In this document: in pieces, positions 22,785-33,901 of the stretch
How positions within the stretch are numbered: the first letter of the stretch is position 1
How the letters are laid out: each line of letters begins with the position of its first letter
Source: Bombardia bombarda
Lineage: Eukaryota; Ascomycota; Sordariomycetes; Sordariales; Lasiosphaeriaceae
DNA length: 64,000 bases
Direction of reading: 5' to 3'
Assembly (NCBI GenBank): GCA_030512295.1
Contig: JAULSR010000002.1
Coordinates: forward strand, 9,362,001-9,426,000
Program-made: the position numbers and the translations under genes
Notes under the pieces: model-generated
What the model saw: the letters and a program-made list of their open reading frames with translations, nothing else
The model's database searches: none
Told to the model about the DNA's origin: nothing

Positions 22785-23819
22785 TCACTTAGGTGTCTTA
22801 CCCAAATCATCGGGGCGAACTAGCAGACTCTGATCGAACAAATCCACCCGCCTTGCCTTAGCCCACCCATCTAGCCTATCCCAATTTGCACAGCGGTGCA
22901 AAGAGCCAAACTGCATCGTCGGTGCAACAGCATGGGTCTTGTTGTCTTCTATCCACGAGAACGGTATCACACTCACATCGCTGTGGCAGATGGCCGACTG
23001 TCGAATTTGCTCCAGGCAGTGGTCTAGATGTCCTATCCGATGTCCAAGCTCGTCATCGCTTATGTTGGGATAGTAGTAGTCTTTATATATCAGCTTGCGT
23101 ATCCGTTTCTGGTATTGTCGACACAGTCAGTGACATTCTCCTTCCAGATGTTTTGAATGTGAAATGTGGCACTTACTATGCAATGAAGCTCGTGGTAGAC
23201 GCCAAGCGACGCGACATAGCCTGATCCGTCACTCATCGCCAGCGAGGTATATCCAAGTCTTTCCATCTCCCATGGTAGAATCTTGAGGCTGATGCCTTTT
23301 TGTGCAGTTAGGATAAATATCACCTCGTCAAGAAGTACTGAGTTCGAACCAACCCTCTAGCAACTGGCTCCAAGCAGCATCAGATGTCGGATTTGGATAT
23401 CCCGTATAAGCGGTGGTGCCTGGAATTGCATCGATCACCCGAGTCTCCCATTCTAGAGCGTCTTTGGCTGGGGCTATGGAGAGCGGAAGTTAGAGAGGTG
23501 AGACAACCAGTTGTTTATGAGTGTTAGGCGAATCGAATGACTTACACCACAAAATCCCACCACCCGAACATGAACGGGTATTTGTCGTAATAGTGATGAC
23601 GAGGAAAAGGAATGTGTACAAAGATAGAAGCAATGCATGGGTTGCAACTGCGTGCTGCTTAAATAACGCGATGTCTTTCATAGAGCGCAGCCATGTGAAA
23701 GGGTTGGAATGGGACACGAGGGAGTTGCCGCGTGCTTCACTTTCGACATCATTAAGGAATGGGAGCTTTTCGCCCTCGGTAGAACGTAGTGATGCGTTGG
23801 TCATTGAGTTTGGTATCAT
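22785..23819 (-). CDS. UstYa-family (DUF3328) protein B (four exons)
   Basis: Minus-strand exons 23819-23546, 23473-23354, 23295-23177 and 23108-22785 join to about 278 residues. A hydrophobic anchor (THALLLSLYTFLFLVITIT) lies at about residues 61-79. After it come TAYTGYPNPTSDAAWSQLL, the usual family entry motif, then GYVASLGVYHELHC and HLDHCLEQIRQSAICH, the two HxxHC motifs. The donor after exon 2 (GTTGGT) is unusual but restores perfect family continuity. Upstream in-frame codons exist, so the exact start (23819, or the ATG at 23804) is uncertain. It converges with UstYa A. Paired UstYa proteins are common in fungal RiPP clusters, where they work together on one precursor; that role here is inferred. 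Confidence 0.86.
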
Positions 23820-24916
23820 TGTCAACAAAATAAGCTTCTGGTAGAACAACGATAGGTAGGGTTGGTAAAGCTCAAGCAAAGCTAAGCAAAGCTAACTTGG
23901 AGCCAAGCTGTTACATGCATACCCGAGTCTCTTATTGCGGGCGGCGGACGCTCTTCTGGACTTTCCAGCGAGGCGTATCCGTTCACTACCTGCTAATTCA
24001 ACACGGGTGTTTGTATAAATAACATGCTAAGTACCTGCCTTGTTCGGTAACGATACTCGGCGCTTTCCTGCCAGCGGCCGGGATGCATCGGCAATATTGA
24101 AGGCCATCGGCAATATTGAAGGCTCCCTCAACGAACCAATACCATCAACGCATTCACCAGCAGTGTTATGTGCAGTAACCATTGGTCGGCTCGGCCACTT
24201 TGTGAGCTACACAACGTCGAGGGATGGGATGCCCGGATTAATCGTGGTTTTACGGATCGAAATATGAGGGACCGAGTTATGTTTTGATTTCACGCTGGAT
24301 ACCTGCCTTGTTTGGTAGTGATATACACTGCATGCAGTGCTTCTATACTTTCAACCTAGATGGGAGGTAACCTTCCCGAGCTGCATTGCATGTGCAGCAT
24401 GCTGTGTTTGGTGCATGCGGGTTCATTGTGGCGTAGCAAAAATGCTTAGCACTTATCTATTGCGACGTGGTCACCAGGTTCGGATGGAGTGGGCTAGACG
24501 TAGGCAAGCCCGGCTATGCGATACAAATTGGGCTTCAATAAAAGCAGGTCACCATTGTGTGTGCACGAATGCATGTATCATGGAGTTGATTACATTCCCT
24601 ACGCTGCCGTACACTGGCCCATTCGCGTCGTAGGATGCTGCTCGCACAGCCTGTGCCGCCTAATAATACCACCGCACCTGCTGTATCTATTGAGCAATCC
24701 TCCTTCAAAGGACTCCGAAAGTTTCATGTTCATGGGTGACTCCGTGAGTCTGTACCTTTGACAGCTTTTTGTCTGTCTTTATTATCATCCATGGACTACT
24801 CTTATATATCCAGCACGTCTTTAGCCAAGATATTTTACCGTGATACCTTGATTACCCATTTTGCAGCATTCCCAACCTAAGTAACTCTGACAGCCCCCCT
24901 AGCTGGTTTTGACATC
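23820..24916. other. Intergenic
   Basis: About 1.1 kb with no convincing gene. A direct duplication of ATCGGCAATATTGAAGGC lies at about 24087-24123. The 3' end is the presumed promoter of the receptor gene at 24917. Confidence 0.45.
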
Positions 24917-26380
24917 ATGGCACCCAGTCTCAGCACAAACATCACTGTCGTTTGTATTGTGTTTTCCATATTGGCAATACTTGCCGTTGTCTTTCGGTTT
25001 AATGCTCGCCTCTCGCAACGCTCACGTCTCGCCCTCGATGATTACATGATTATTGCTGGAGTGGTACGTTTATCACACCTCGGAATACTCTGTGTTGAAA
25101 GAAGTAGGTGAACTGATGCATGTGTGCTTATAGGTGTTTGCTACTGGCTTGGGCGCAAATACGATATCAGCCGTATATCTTGGCCACCTCGGCCAGCACG
25201 TCGCCCTCAGCCCGCAGGGCATCCCTGAATATGGCCCTTGGATCTACACCTTTAGAGATGTGAGTTAGATCTATCATATTCATAGTGAACCTTGTACCAG
25301 GCTAACAAGAAACACCAAGATCGAGTGGGCCGGACAACTAATCGCCATCATGGCCTTTGCCTGCACCAAAATCTCCATTGTCCTATTCTACCGCCGTATC
25401 TTCACCGGTGCCTATTTTTCTTTGGTTGCGGGCATCCTTCTCGGCGTCATATGCGCATGGACTGTCTCTTTCTTTCTCGCCACATTGCTCGAGTGCGTCC
25501 CTGTCTCGCAGATCTTCGTTCCTCGCGAACAACAAACGGGCCTCTGCTACGACCCCGATCCCATGTACGAAGGCATGGTTATTTCTAACCTGATCATCGA
25601 CGTTGCTATTCTGGCCGTGCCACAGCCTGTGGTGTGGAGATTGCACATGTCGAGGGAGAAAAGAATGGCTGTTAGCGCCATCTTTTTGCTGGGTGCTTTG
25701 TGAGTTTACGACAAGACGTTTCGAAGTTAGACGGGAGATGGCTGACGAATGAATGTGATCAGCGTCGTGGCTGTCAGTGCCGTGAGGGTTTACTTCTTTT
25801 TCGACATAGCCAGCAACTTGGACAGCAGTGCGGCGCACTCCTACGATATTACCTGTGAGTCGCACCTATTTCTCGTTTTGCTGGCAGTCACTAACCTTGC
25901 AATGCCATTCCATCATCAGACATCACAGCACCAGCATTTTACTGGACCAACATCGAAGCCTGCGTTGCCGTGATCTGCGCCTGCTTGCCCACGATGCGGC
26001 GATACTTCATCGACGGTGCCCCGGCTGCAAGGTTGCTCCACAGTGTTGGAAGTCTTCTCTCGCTGCGCGGATCACGCAGCATCTCATCTTCCAAGGGGAG
26101 CAGAAAAGGCAGTGAGGATGACCACATGGGCTCAACCCGGTTGTATAACATAGGCTCAACCCGATTAAACCCTGAGATAGCTGGTGCCGGGACGGAGAGT
26201 AGTATTAGTTCATTGAATCGGGGAACTGGGATTCGTGGACAAGACCATGCTGGAGGGATGCCGTGGCACGACGTGGAAAAGGGCAAAAATGGAGTGGCAG
26301 AAAGGGAGAGAAATGGGGAGATTTTGGTGAGTAAATCTGTGTTGCAGACGAGCGTAGCTGGTGGTGGCCATGAGAAGTGA
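24917..26380 (+). CDS. Pth11-like integral membrane receptor (five exons)
   Basis: Exons 24917-25063, 25134-25259, 25320-25699, 25763-25854 and 25920-26380 yield about 401 residues. The protein shows seven hydrophobic segments and the features of the fungal rhodopsin-like/Pth11-related family: LALDDYMIIAGVVFATGLG after TM1, MAFACTKISIVLFYRRIF in the third segment, and NIEACVAVICACLPTMRRYF in the last. A cytosolic Ser/Arg/Gly-rich tail of about 120 residues follows. No CFEM domain is present. Relatives act as surface sensors for host or nutrient cues; the ligand is unknown. It lies between the UstYa genes and an O-methyltransferase on the same strand. The tail contains a local repeat of GGCTCAACCCG near 26129 and 26152. 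Confidence 0.84.
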
Positions 26381-26855
26381 AAGGGCGATACACCTTTCTC
26401 TCGTCTATAGCAGCCTTGTGTACAACATTCTACATTCTACATAGTATTATAGTGTCTTTATTGAAAGTTAACTGGGACAAGGAGGTTCCCGATTGTAAGA
26501 AGGGGGAATGACTTCCAGCGGAAGAAATAATGAGAGAACTTGAGAGAACACAGTAATTCCATTTTATTTCATTTTCTTTCGTCCACAAAGTGACTAGGGG
26601 ACATCACATCCGTCACATCCGTCAGAGTCGGCCCGGGCCGGGACTTCCGGAAGGTCACGGTTCGCTAGCACTGTATGCTATGCGATTTAAATAGAATTTC
26701 TTTGTTTAAAAACGCCGCAGGGTTGCGTCCATCTTGTTGCATAAGATGGGCACTTCCCCACTAGACTTACATGCAGCTACTACCTAGATAGCTTTCTTTG
26801 ACCTGGATTCTACACCTGTCGAGGGCAACAAACCCTCCTATTTCACAAATTCCTC
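26381..26855. other. Intergenic
   Basis: 475 bp; AT-rich downstream of the receptor gene, with ACATTCTACATTCTACAT near 26422. Presumed promoter of the methyltransferase. No gene seen. Confidence 0.45.
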
Positions 26856-28195
26856 ATGTCATCCACACGCATTGCTGAACTGGCAGCTCGAATCGCAGCC
26901 AACACCGCCAGAGTCAACGACTACCTGGAGGCCCACGACCTCCCCCAACCGTCATTCGACCTCACAGCGGCTCTTAACGGTGCAGTCCCAAAAGATGCCC
27001 CCGAAATCGAAGCGGCGCGACGGTGCGTCATTCAGGACACAGCAGAGCTTGGGGATCTCATGCGCACCCCACGAGAGTACCTGACGGGCTTTATTGTATG
27101 GTTGAAAATGAGACGACCCATCAAACCTTTAGAGCAGGTCAAGTGCCGACTAACTGTATTGGTCAAAAGCAAAACGATCTCCTCCCCCAGCAAGCAATCA
27201 CTCGCTTCAACCTAGCCCGCAGCTTCCCGGTCGGAAGCGAGACAACCTTCGCCAAGATGGCAACATTCTCCGGCCTGAGTGAGCGCGACGTGCGCAAGAT
27301 AGTCAGATACGCCATCACCCAGCGCATCTTTACCGAACCACGGCCCGGTGTAGTAGCGCACAGTCTCGTCTCACGTCTTCTTGCCGAAGACGCGGGCACG
27401 CACGACTACGTCGCCACCTGCGCCGATGAGCTGTGGCCGGCGGCTGCCCAGACGTGCAATGCCATGGCCAAGTGGCCTGGCTCAGAGGACGTGGCCGAGA
27501 CGGGATTTGCCCTCGCGAACCAAACCAACCTCCCCATCTACGAGTTCCTCGCCCAGCACCCCGAGCGCGAGCGCCGCTTTGCACACATGATGCGCAGCTT
27601 CACCCAGGGACCAGCCTTCGACCTCAGACACGTCACCGACAACTACCCCTGGGGCTCGATCGGAGCCGGCACAGTCGTTGACGTCGGCGGTTCCCAAGGC
27701 CATGCCTCGATTGCCCTAGCCCGGTCCTTCCCCTCGCTGACCTTCGTAGTCCAAGACCTACCTGCTGTTGTTGATGGCGCCCGAGCTGCTCTACCTCCCG
27801 ACCTAACCGGCCGCGTCACCTTCGCCGCCCACGACTTCTTCACGCCCCAGCCCGTCCATGGCGCAGACGTCTACTTCCTCCGCTGGATCCTGCATAACTG
27901 GCCCGACAAGTACTGCATCGCCATCTTACAGAATCTGATTCCCGCGCTGAAGGCAGGAGCCAGGGTTGTTGTCTGTGACGCTGTAGTTCCCGCCCCGGGA
28001 CAAATTCCGCGGGAGATGGAGAGAAGCATGAGGGGGTTTGACATGGCCATGTCGACGATTCAGAATGCCAGTGAGAGGGAGGAGGGCGAGTGGAGGGCCC
28101 TGTTCGAGAAGGCGGACAGAAGGTTTGGCTTTGTTGGTGTGGAGATGCCCAAGGGATCTGGGCTGGGGCTGGTGGTTGTCAGATGGGATGGGTAA
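26856..28195 (+). CDS. SAM-dependent O-methyltransferase, COMT type (two exons)
   Basis: Exons 26856-27095 and 27191-28195 join in phase to about 414 residues, usual for fungal family 2 (plant COMT-like) O-methyltransferases. The N-terminal helical dimerisation domain ends in a winged helix (SGLSERDVRKIVRYAITQ). SAM motif I is VDVGGSQGHAS at about residue 243, followed by the acidic QDLP position. The catalytic His lies in ILHNWPD (about 315). It methylates a hydroxyl group of a small molecule, often a polyketide, aromatic or alkaloid. Position 3 kb from the UstYa pair suggests it may tailor the same product, but a receptor gene intervenes. Confidence 0.87.
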
Positions 28196-28790
28196 TGGTG
28201 GGTTATATGTCTTGTTTAGGGGGGCTGTGATAGTGGAAAGCCCAAGTTATGGATGTTTTACTTTTAAGAAATCTGATAGGTTTTACAATACACCCCGGGA
28301 GACTGGCTTCCCGGCGGCGTGGCAAGTGGGAACGTCGAACCAACGACTCGCTGTCGACAGCCTAGAAGTGTGCTGACTGCAGCTGTCTTCTGCAGGTCGA
28401 CACCCCACGTTTTACATTCTCTCAAACGGGCATCCTTTGCCCCATCGTCCCTCTCGAGCCCACGATGAAGAAATATTCCTGGGCATGTGCAGAATCTACA
28501 AGCGTTCCATTTCAAAATGGGACGGGTGTAGATGATTAGGAATAACGTCATGAATGAAAATCCCAGATAAAACGTTGACCGCACCAACTATGGCTCCAAG
28601 TCTTCTCCATCTCGCAATGGGAAGCTTTCTCTTCATCATCGTAAATACAACTCCTGGTGGCGGTCGGTCACCCAAGCCACAGCCACGATCATGTATGCCC
28701 AACATTTCAGCAAGGGCGATTTCAACGTCACCCAATGCCAACCAAGTAAGTATACCCTGAAAACGCCGTCTGGGACACCGAAAACTGCCT
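28196..28790. other. Intergenic
   Basis: About 600 bp between convergent genes. A short frame near 28594-28750 looks faintly protein-like but cannot be extended into a model. Nothing else is seen. Confidence 0.4.
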
Positions 28791-30284
28791 TCAATGTTTA
28801 CCTTTGGTCTGCACCCCCTTGTCAGAATCATCATCCCTCACCCCCGGCTGGGGGGCCGTTATCTGCAGCTGACGGAAACACTTTTCCACCTCTGCTAGTA
28901 TCTCGCCTAAACCTTTAACCATAGGATCGTACTCAGCCAGGCTCCTGACAGGCGAATTCAGGGGCTCGCTTCCTTCCAGTTCCTCATCAGGGCCGATGGC
29001 TTGCTTAAGGCTCTTCAGCCTGTCGGTGGCGCGCTTGATGGACGAGACGGCCGATCTTATATCTGCATCATGCTGATCAGCAGCAACCAACTCACTCCCC
29101 CGTTTTACGACACTAGACTTACTCAGAGTAACACGTTTGGCCATGATATCGAGCAAAATACTCTTCAGTATCTCATCTGCTAGCTGGACCTCGGGCAGTT
29201 GGCTGTTGCTGCTGGCCACCAGTGGGCGGCCCGGTTGCGACAAGTCGTTGATGTCTTCGTCTTGAATAGGAGTTGTCAGTCTGAAATACCCTCCAAGGGG
29301 AATTTATAGGCAGCACTAACTCGCCAGCGCCCGCGTCCTGAATGGCGTATGTCTAAACACCTCCAGCATGGCTTCCTGCTTGCAATCCCTCGGCTGCAAG
29401 GCGAGCAGGTGTGCCGCCACCGGGATCCTCCAGGCCGTGCCGAACTCATCAGCTATTCTCACCGCCTCTTTCAGCTGCTGCGCGGTGGCCGGCACGCGGT
29501 TGTTCCCTTGGTTGGCGAAGAACACCTCGCGAAGGCGTATCACCTCATTCGCCCAGCTCGAGCTGGCGCCAGCCATGGAGGCCTGAAACTCGGGCCGCAG
29601 GGAGTACAGTCCCGAGTTGACAATCTTGTCGGCCGAGACAGCTTTGCACCTGCCCTCAATCCTGAGGCTGTCCTGGGACAGGTACTCGCCAAAGTAGAAG
29701 GACCCAGCGTGCGAGGCATGTTTCCTGCGGCGAAGATCGCCGAAGCTGTCGAGGCCGTCGTCAAAGGCGCTGAAGGCGTCAATGAGATCAATGTCGCGTA
29801 GAAAGACGCCCTTCTCGAACTTGGACGTATCGATGATGTAGAGCTGCAGATCGGACAGCGCTGGGTTGGGCCGGTCGGTCTTGTGGCGGTAGATGATGTA
29901 TTGGATGGCGAACATGAGCGAGCTGGACCATGAGACGAGGTTGTCCTCTGGGTCGTGCTTCCAGCGGAGATGGAGGTTGAGCATGTTGGCGGCTGTGGAC
30001 TCGTCCATGGACATGAGGTCTCGAGTGTAGGCGCGTCGTCTGGAGTGCTTGGTCACCCTGGATCGAGCCCAGACATCATCTGTCGTGCCATCTGAGGTTG
30101 GCGTGGACACGCGGAACAGGTAGCGCGGGATGCGGTCAAATGTGTCGCGGAGCCATGCCTTGTCCCGCGGGGGGTTGAAGGCGAGACAGTCTGGTTCGGG
30201 CGGGGGCGGTTGGGTCTGTTGGGTTGGAATGAGGGCTAGCGACGAGAGGATGAGTGCTAGGTCTTCTGGTCCTTCGACGGCCAT
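28791..30284 (-). CDS. DUF7587-like fungal protein (two exons)
   Basis: Minus-strand exons 30284-29321 and 29260-28791 join across a 60-bp intron (GTTAGT donor, CTGAC branch site, TTCAAG acceptor) to about 477 residues. The N-terminal half resembles a widespread fungal domain of unknown function (tentatively DUF7587): YLFRVSTPTSDG, LVSWSSSLMFAIQYIIYR, LQLYIIDTSKFEKGVFLRD and SFYFGEYLSQDSLRIEG. The R-S-S pattern followed by a GEYL strand recalls ADP-ribosyltransferase-like folds, but catalytic residues cannot be assigned. The C-terminal exon is polar and helical, possibly coiled coil. No signal peptide or membrane segment. The start 30284 is the first ATG in the frame. Confidence 0.7.
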
Positions 30285-30882
30285 TTTGCCTTTGTGGTGA
30301 CTCGATTGGTATCGTGACCATTGATGGCGCGACGCGACAAGTCGAGGCCTCACCTCCTCAATGGCTGGGAGACAAGTTCAGTCACCCGCAGGCGTGGTTG
30401 TGTGGCACAGCTTCCTGCATAAGCCATCTCGCCAATGCTAACCATTTTGAGAACATGAAGTGAGGGGTGAACGACAGCCACAGCTCACCAGGCCCATTCC
30501 AGCTGCCTATGGCGCAACGAGTGAGTGAGCGAGAGTAGAACAAAAGACACAACGCATATACGCTCAACTTACAGAGTGTAATTCTCAGAACAAGTCCGAC
30601 TCGCAACCGCGATGGATGGTGCGAATCAGTCAAATTTTATGTTGCGTCAAAACGACCAAAATTATTATATACAAAATAATTATTACCACGTCCATGAAAG
30701 AACATCGCCGTAGATAACAAGCCGTTGCCGACATGAACAATGATGCGCGCCGTACCGTCCCCAGTGAACCACAACTTCATACCTTCACCACTGCTATCCA
30801 ATCGACCCCCATCACCCACAATCGACCCCCATCACCCACAATCAACGTCACTGATCCACCCCAAAATCATCCCAAAAACTCC
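30285..30882. other. Intergenic
   Basis: About 600 bp. A direct 20-bp duplication (ATCGACCCCCATCACCCACA) lies at about 30802-30841. It probably holds the promoter of the DUF7587-like gene and the 3' UTR of the secreted protein gene to its right. No gene seen. Confidence 0.45.
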
Positions 30883-31890
30883 CTACGCAGCAGTCGTCGT
30901 CGGCGCGGCACTGCTTGCCGTGCTCGCACTGGTCGTACTCGCCGGCGGCGCACTCGTGCTCGTACTCCCTCCTCCACCCCCACCACTCCCAACCACAACC
31001 GCCTGCACGACCTGGCCCAGCGTATTAAAAATAATATTCACCACGCTCCCCAACGCATCGTAATTATACGTCTTCTGCGTCAGCCCATTGCCCAGCTGCT
31101 TCGTAATCCCCGTATACGTCATGTTCGTCTCAAAGTTCCCCACAATCGAACTCACCACACCCCCCGCCTCGCCCACCACCTCCTGCACGATATTACCCAG
31201 GTTGTCAATCAGGAAGTTCAGCTTGCTGTTGCCATTCACAATCGACCCCAGCAGCCCGTCGACGGCGCCGACGACGCTGTCGACCACGTCGGTCACGTCG
31301 TTGAGCAGGTTGATGAGCAGCGGGTTGAGGTCGAGCGAGGCCAGCGTGCGGTTGACGATGTCGACGAGGTGGCCGAGCCGGATGATGAGCTCGAGCTCGG
31401 CCTCGACGTCGGCGATGGTGATGTTGACCTTGGTCACGCCGACTTGCACGCCCGCGTTGATGGACACGAGGTTGGCGATCTCGGCCGCCAGGTTGATCTC
31501 GGCGCGCAGGTTGTCGACGTCGAGCTCGATGCGGCCGACGCTGAGCTCGGGCACGCGGAGGTAGACGTCGGGAGGGGTGGAGGAGACGGGGGTGGATGGG
31601 CTGCTGCCGGAGCCAGAGCCGGAGCCGGAGCCGGAGCCACTGCCCGTGCTGGATGTGGCGGCGGGAGAGGAGGAGGAGGATGAGCCAGAGGCAGAGGCAG
31701 AGCCGGCGGCGCTGGAGGATGCTGGTGGTGCGGACGATTCGGACGGGGCCGCGACTGAGGTGGCGCCGGTTTCTACTGGCGGTGCCGCGGATGACTCTGT
31801 TGCTGTTGCGGACTGGGCGGCGGCGAGTGTGAAGAGCATGAGCAGCAGACCGAGAAGTCTCGTTAGAGAGGACATGTTGTTGTTCCTCAT
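30883..31890 (-). CDS. Secreted Ser/Thr-rich protein, paralogue A
   Basis: An intronless minus-strand gene of 335 residues. A signal peptide (about residues 6-25, core LGLLLMLFTLAAA) is followed by about 80 residues rich in Ser, Ala, Gly and Thr with an (SG)n stretch, likely O-glycosylated. A conserved domain of about 110 residues then begins at PPDVYLRVPELSVGRIELDV. It has a periodic pattern of short beta-like segments (LRAEINLAAEIANLVSINAG) and ends SLDLNPLLINLLNDVTDVVDSV. A second Gly/Ser/Thr-rich tail closes the protein; no GPI signal is evident. The domain is clearly homologous to that of the divergent gene at 32942. Cell-wall or extracellular location is inferred; function unknown. The start could be residue 1 or Met6. 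Confidence 0.78.
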   Translation of the reverse strand: MRNNNMSSLTRLLGLLLMLFTLAAAQSATATESSAAPPVETGATSVAAPSESSAPPASSSAAGSASASGSSSSSSPAATSSTGSGSGSGSGSGSGSSPSTPVSSTPPDVYLRVPELSVGRIELDVDNLRAEINLAAEIANLVSINAGVQVGVTKVNITIADVEAELELIIRLGHLVDIVNRTLASLDLNPLLINLLNDVTDVVDSVVGAVDGLLGSIVNGNSKLNFLIDNLGNIVQEVVGEAGGVVSSIVGNFETNMTYTGITKQLGNGLTQKTYNYDALGSVVNIIFNTLGQVVQAVVVGSGGGGGGSTSTSAPPASTTSASTASSAAPTTTAA

Positions 31891-32901
31891 GTTGGCGATG
31901 GTGTATCAGTCGTCCTTCCTGTGGTGGCTCCGAGGAAAGGGAAAACGAGCGGGATGAAGCCTGGCGAGAGGACAGACTGTGCCAGAGCAACAACAGGAGC
32001 AACACGGGAGGCAGATAAGAGACAGCTGGTGAGGCGTGACGAAGGGGGTGCTTTCGCGAGGCGTGCGGGGCATATAAGGGGGAGGCTGCCAGGAACAGCA
32101 AAATGTTGGTCACGAACGCGACCTTGGTCATCCACTAATGCGACTCTGGCACCCGTCCTGGATCGTTCGGGCTGATTGTCTGATGAAAGATGGCATTGTC
32201 ATCGAGCTCGATGTGGTCATCTCAGGGCTTACTTGGCGCCCGATATAGCTGGCTCGCATCTTGATTTTCTGTCGCGTTGGGGAAGAATAGCTTGGACTTC
32301 CAAGTTACAGGGAGATTTGCTCCCCTTGCGCAGCGTTGCATCGCAGACCGTTCCAGCATCCATGATCCTGGTCGGCGCCCAGTCGGGGCGCGTTTCGGGC
32401 GCTCCAATGCTACCCAACAGGGGTAGTAAGCGTGCTGCCAGGCCCCGGAGGCTCGCATCACTGCCGAAATTGTCCGCGCCCGTCCCATTGTTCAGTTTCC
32501 TTGGAAGAGCCCACGTCGATATCGCGCCTGTTATAAGGAACTGACGTGAGTGTTTCATGCCAGCACGCCGTGGCATCTCCGCTACTAGCTCAGTCAAATC
32601 TTGGACCAGTCAATCACGATGATGCCTCTTGGTAGCATAGACGCAACAGGTTCTTCAACTTGACTGCAACGCTCTGTTCCTGGGCAGCCAGCTGCTGTGA
32701 GTGACTGCACGTCGTCTGACCGCTCGCTCGCTCGTACTTGTACCATCCACATACACCCCTATCCCGCCCTCCCCATTACACCCGCGTCGCTTTCTCGTCG
32801 CTGCTGTCCATCGTCTGGGCCGGACTTGTTCACTCGTTTCCGTCTCTTCGCTCGTTTTGCCCTTCACCCACTGCAGCGATCGGAATCAGCACATCAACAG
32901 C

Positions 32902-32941
<40 letters not shown>
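31891..32941. promoter_or_regulatory. Shared bidirectional intergenic region
   Basis: 1.05 kb between two divergently transcribed paralogues, so it carries both promoters and 5' leaders. It ends in a CA microsatellite lying against the ATG of the right-hand gene. Several frames are open here, but none has a recognisable product. Confidence 0.55.
32904..32939. repeat. (CA)18 microsatellite in the 5' leader
   Basis: Eighteen uninterrupted CA dinucleotides end two bases before the start codon at 32942. If transcribed they form the last part of the 5' UTR. Confidence 0.93.
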
Positions 32942-32944
<3 letters not shown>

Positions 32945-33901
32945 GCCGGCCCTTCACGCAGCCTACGGGCCATCGCCCTCCTCCTCTTCACCACCCTCCT
33001 CACCCTCGTCTTCGCCCGCGTCGAGCCCCGCGAAGGCGAGGATGGCTACATCGGGTACAAGCTCGAGCACCGCGGCGACCCCGAGGCCGTCACGTACGAG
33101 ACAGAAAACACGCCCGAGCCCGGCGAGGGCGCCGGCGGCGTGCAGCTCGCCGAGGAGCCCGATGTCTACCTCAACGCCAACGTCTCGGTCGGGCTCATCT
33201 ACATCGAGGTCGACAACATCACGGCCAAGGTCAACCTGGACGCCGACGTGCTGAAGCTGCTGCACTTCAGCGCCGGCGTCGACGTCAGCATCGACCGCGT
33301 CAAGCTGAGCATCGAGAACGTGTCGGCCAAGGTCGAGCTCGAGGCGCGTCTGGGCAACGTGGTGAAGATGGTCGACGACGTGCTGTCCAGCATCGATCTC
33401 AACCCCATCATCGCCACCCTCGGCCAGGACGTCACCAAGATCATCAACTCCACCACCGGCATCCTCGACCAGCCGCTCGCGGGCGCTGACAACAGCGGCG
33501 CGAATATCAATGCCAAGAGGGATGTCGACCACAGCTATAATATCGAGCGCAACGTGCTGTATAGTGTCAATGACTACACCGGCAAGACGCACACGAACCG
33601 CGTGCTGGCGCAGAATGGGAGTATTGTCGATGAGTTTTTGGATAATGATGGGACGGAGCACGGGAGGGCGATCGTCGGGTATTATTCACGGGATATGACG
33701 TTCAATGGGCATAACAAGACGATTTCGGTGGATGGCCAGCCCAAGGAGTACGAGCTGCAGTATGTGTACACGCCGTTCCCGGGTATCGAGGTCATTAGCT
33801 GGGTGTATTTGGATATGGCCGGCAGGGTGACGCGCACGCAGGTGCTGGCTGAGGCCATGGGCGGTGGGAGCAGCACCATTAGCAATGATTCCGAGCTATG
33901 A
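32942..33901 (+). CDS. Secreted protein, paralogue B
   Basis: An intronless gene of 319 residues starting at AAAATGG directly after the CA repeat. The start is fixed by a signal peptide (MAGPSRSLRAIALLLF... ending VFA). The frame is open further upstream, but there the repeat would encode poly-His-Thr. The conserved domain begins EEPDVYLNANVSVGLIYIEV and continues through KVNLDADVLKLLHFSAGVDV to SSIDLNPIIATLGQDVTKIINS, matching paralogue A at 30883 segment by segment. The C-terminal half (SYNIERNVLYSVNDYTG, then YVYTPFPGIEVISWVYLDMAG) has no Ser-rich tail. It contains several N-glycosylation sequons (NVS, NIT, NST, NGS, NKT). Function unknown; probably extracellular or cell-wall associated. 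Confidence 0.8.

Noticed and set aside
24086..24123. Two copies of an 18-bp repeat as a mobile-element footprint
   Set aside because: The copies are adjacent and short; simple slippage explains them.
28554..28918. Possible small secreted or GPI protein near the methyltransferase
   Set aside because: A short hydrophobic stretch and a GTAAGT site exist, but no reading frame could be joined into a sensible protein.
30733..31683. 316-codon plus-strand ORF rich in His, Arg and Asp
   Set aside because: Antisense shadow of the secreted protein gene on the minus strand; composition reflects complementary codons of a Ser/Val/Asp-rich protein.
32738..32941. Upstream extension of the secreted protein gene through the CA repeat
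   Set aside because: The repeat would encode His-Thr repeats and the true N-terminus has a signal peptide at 32942; kept only as a speculative alternative start.
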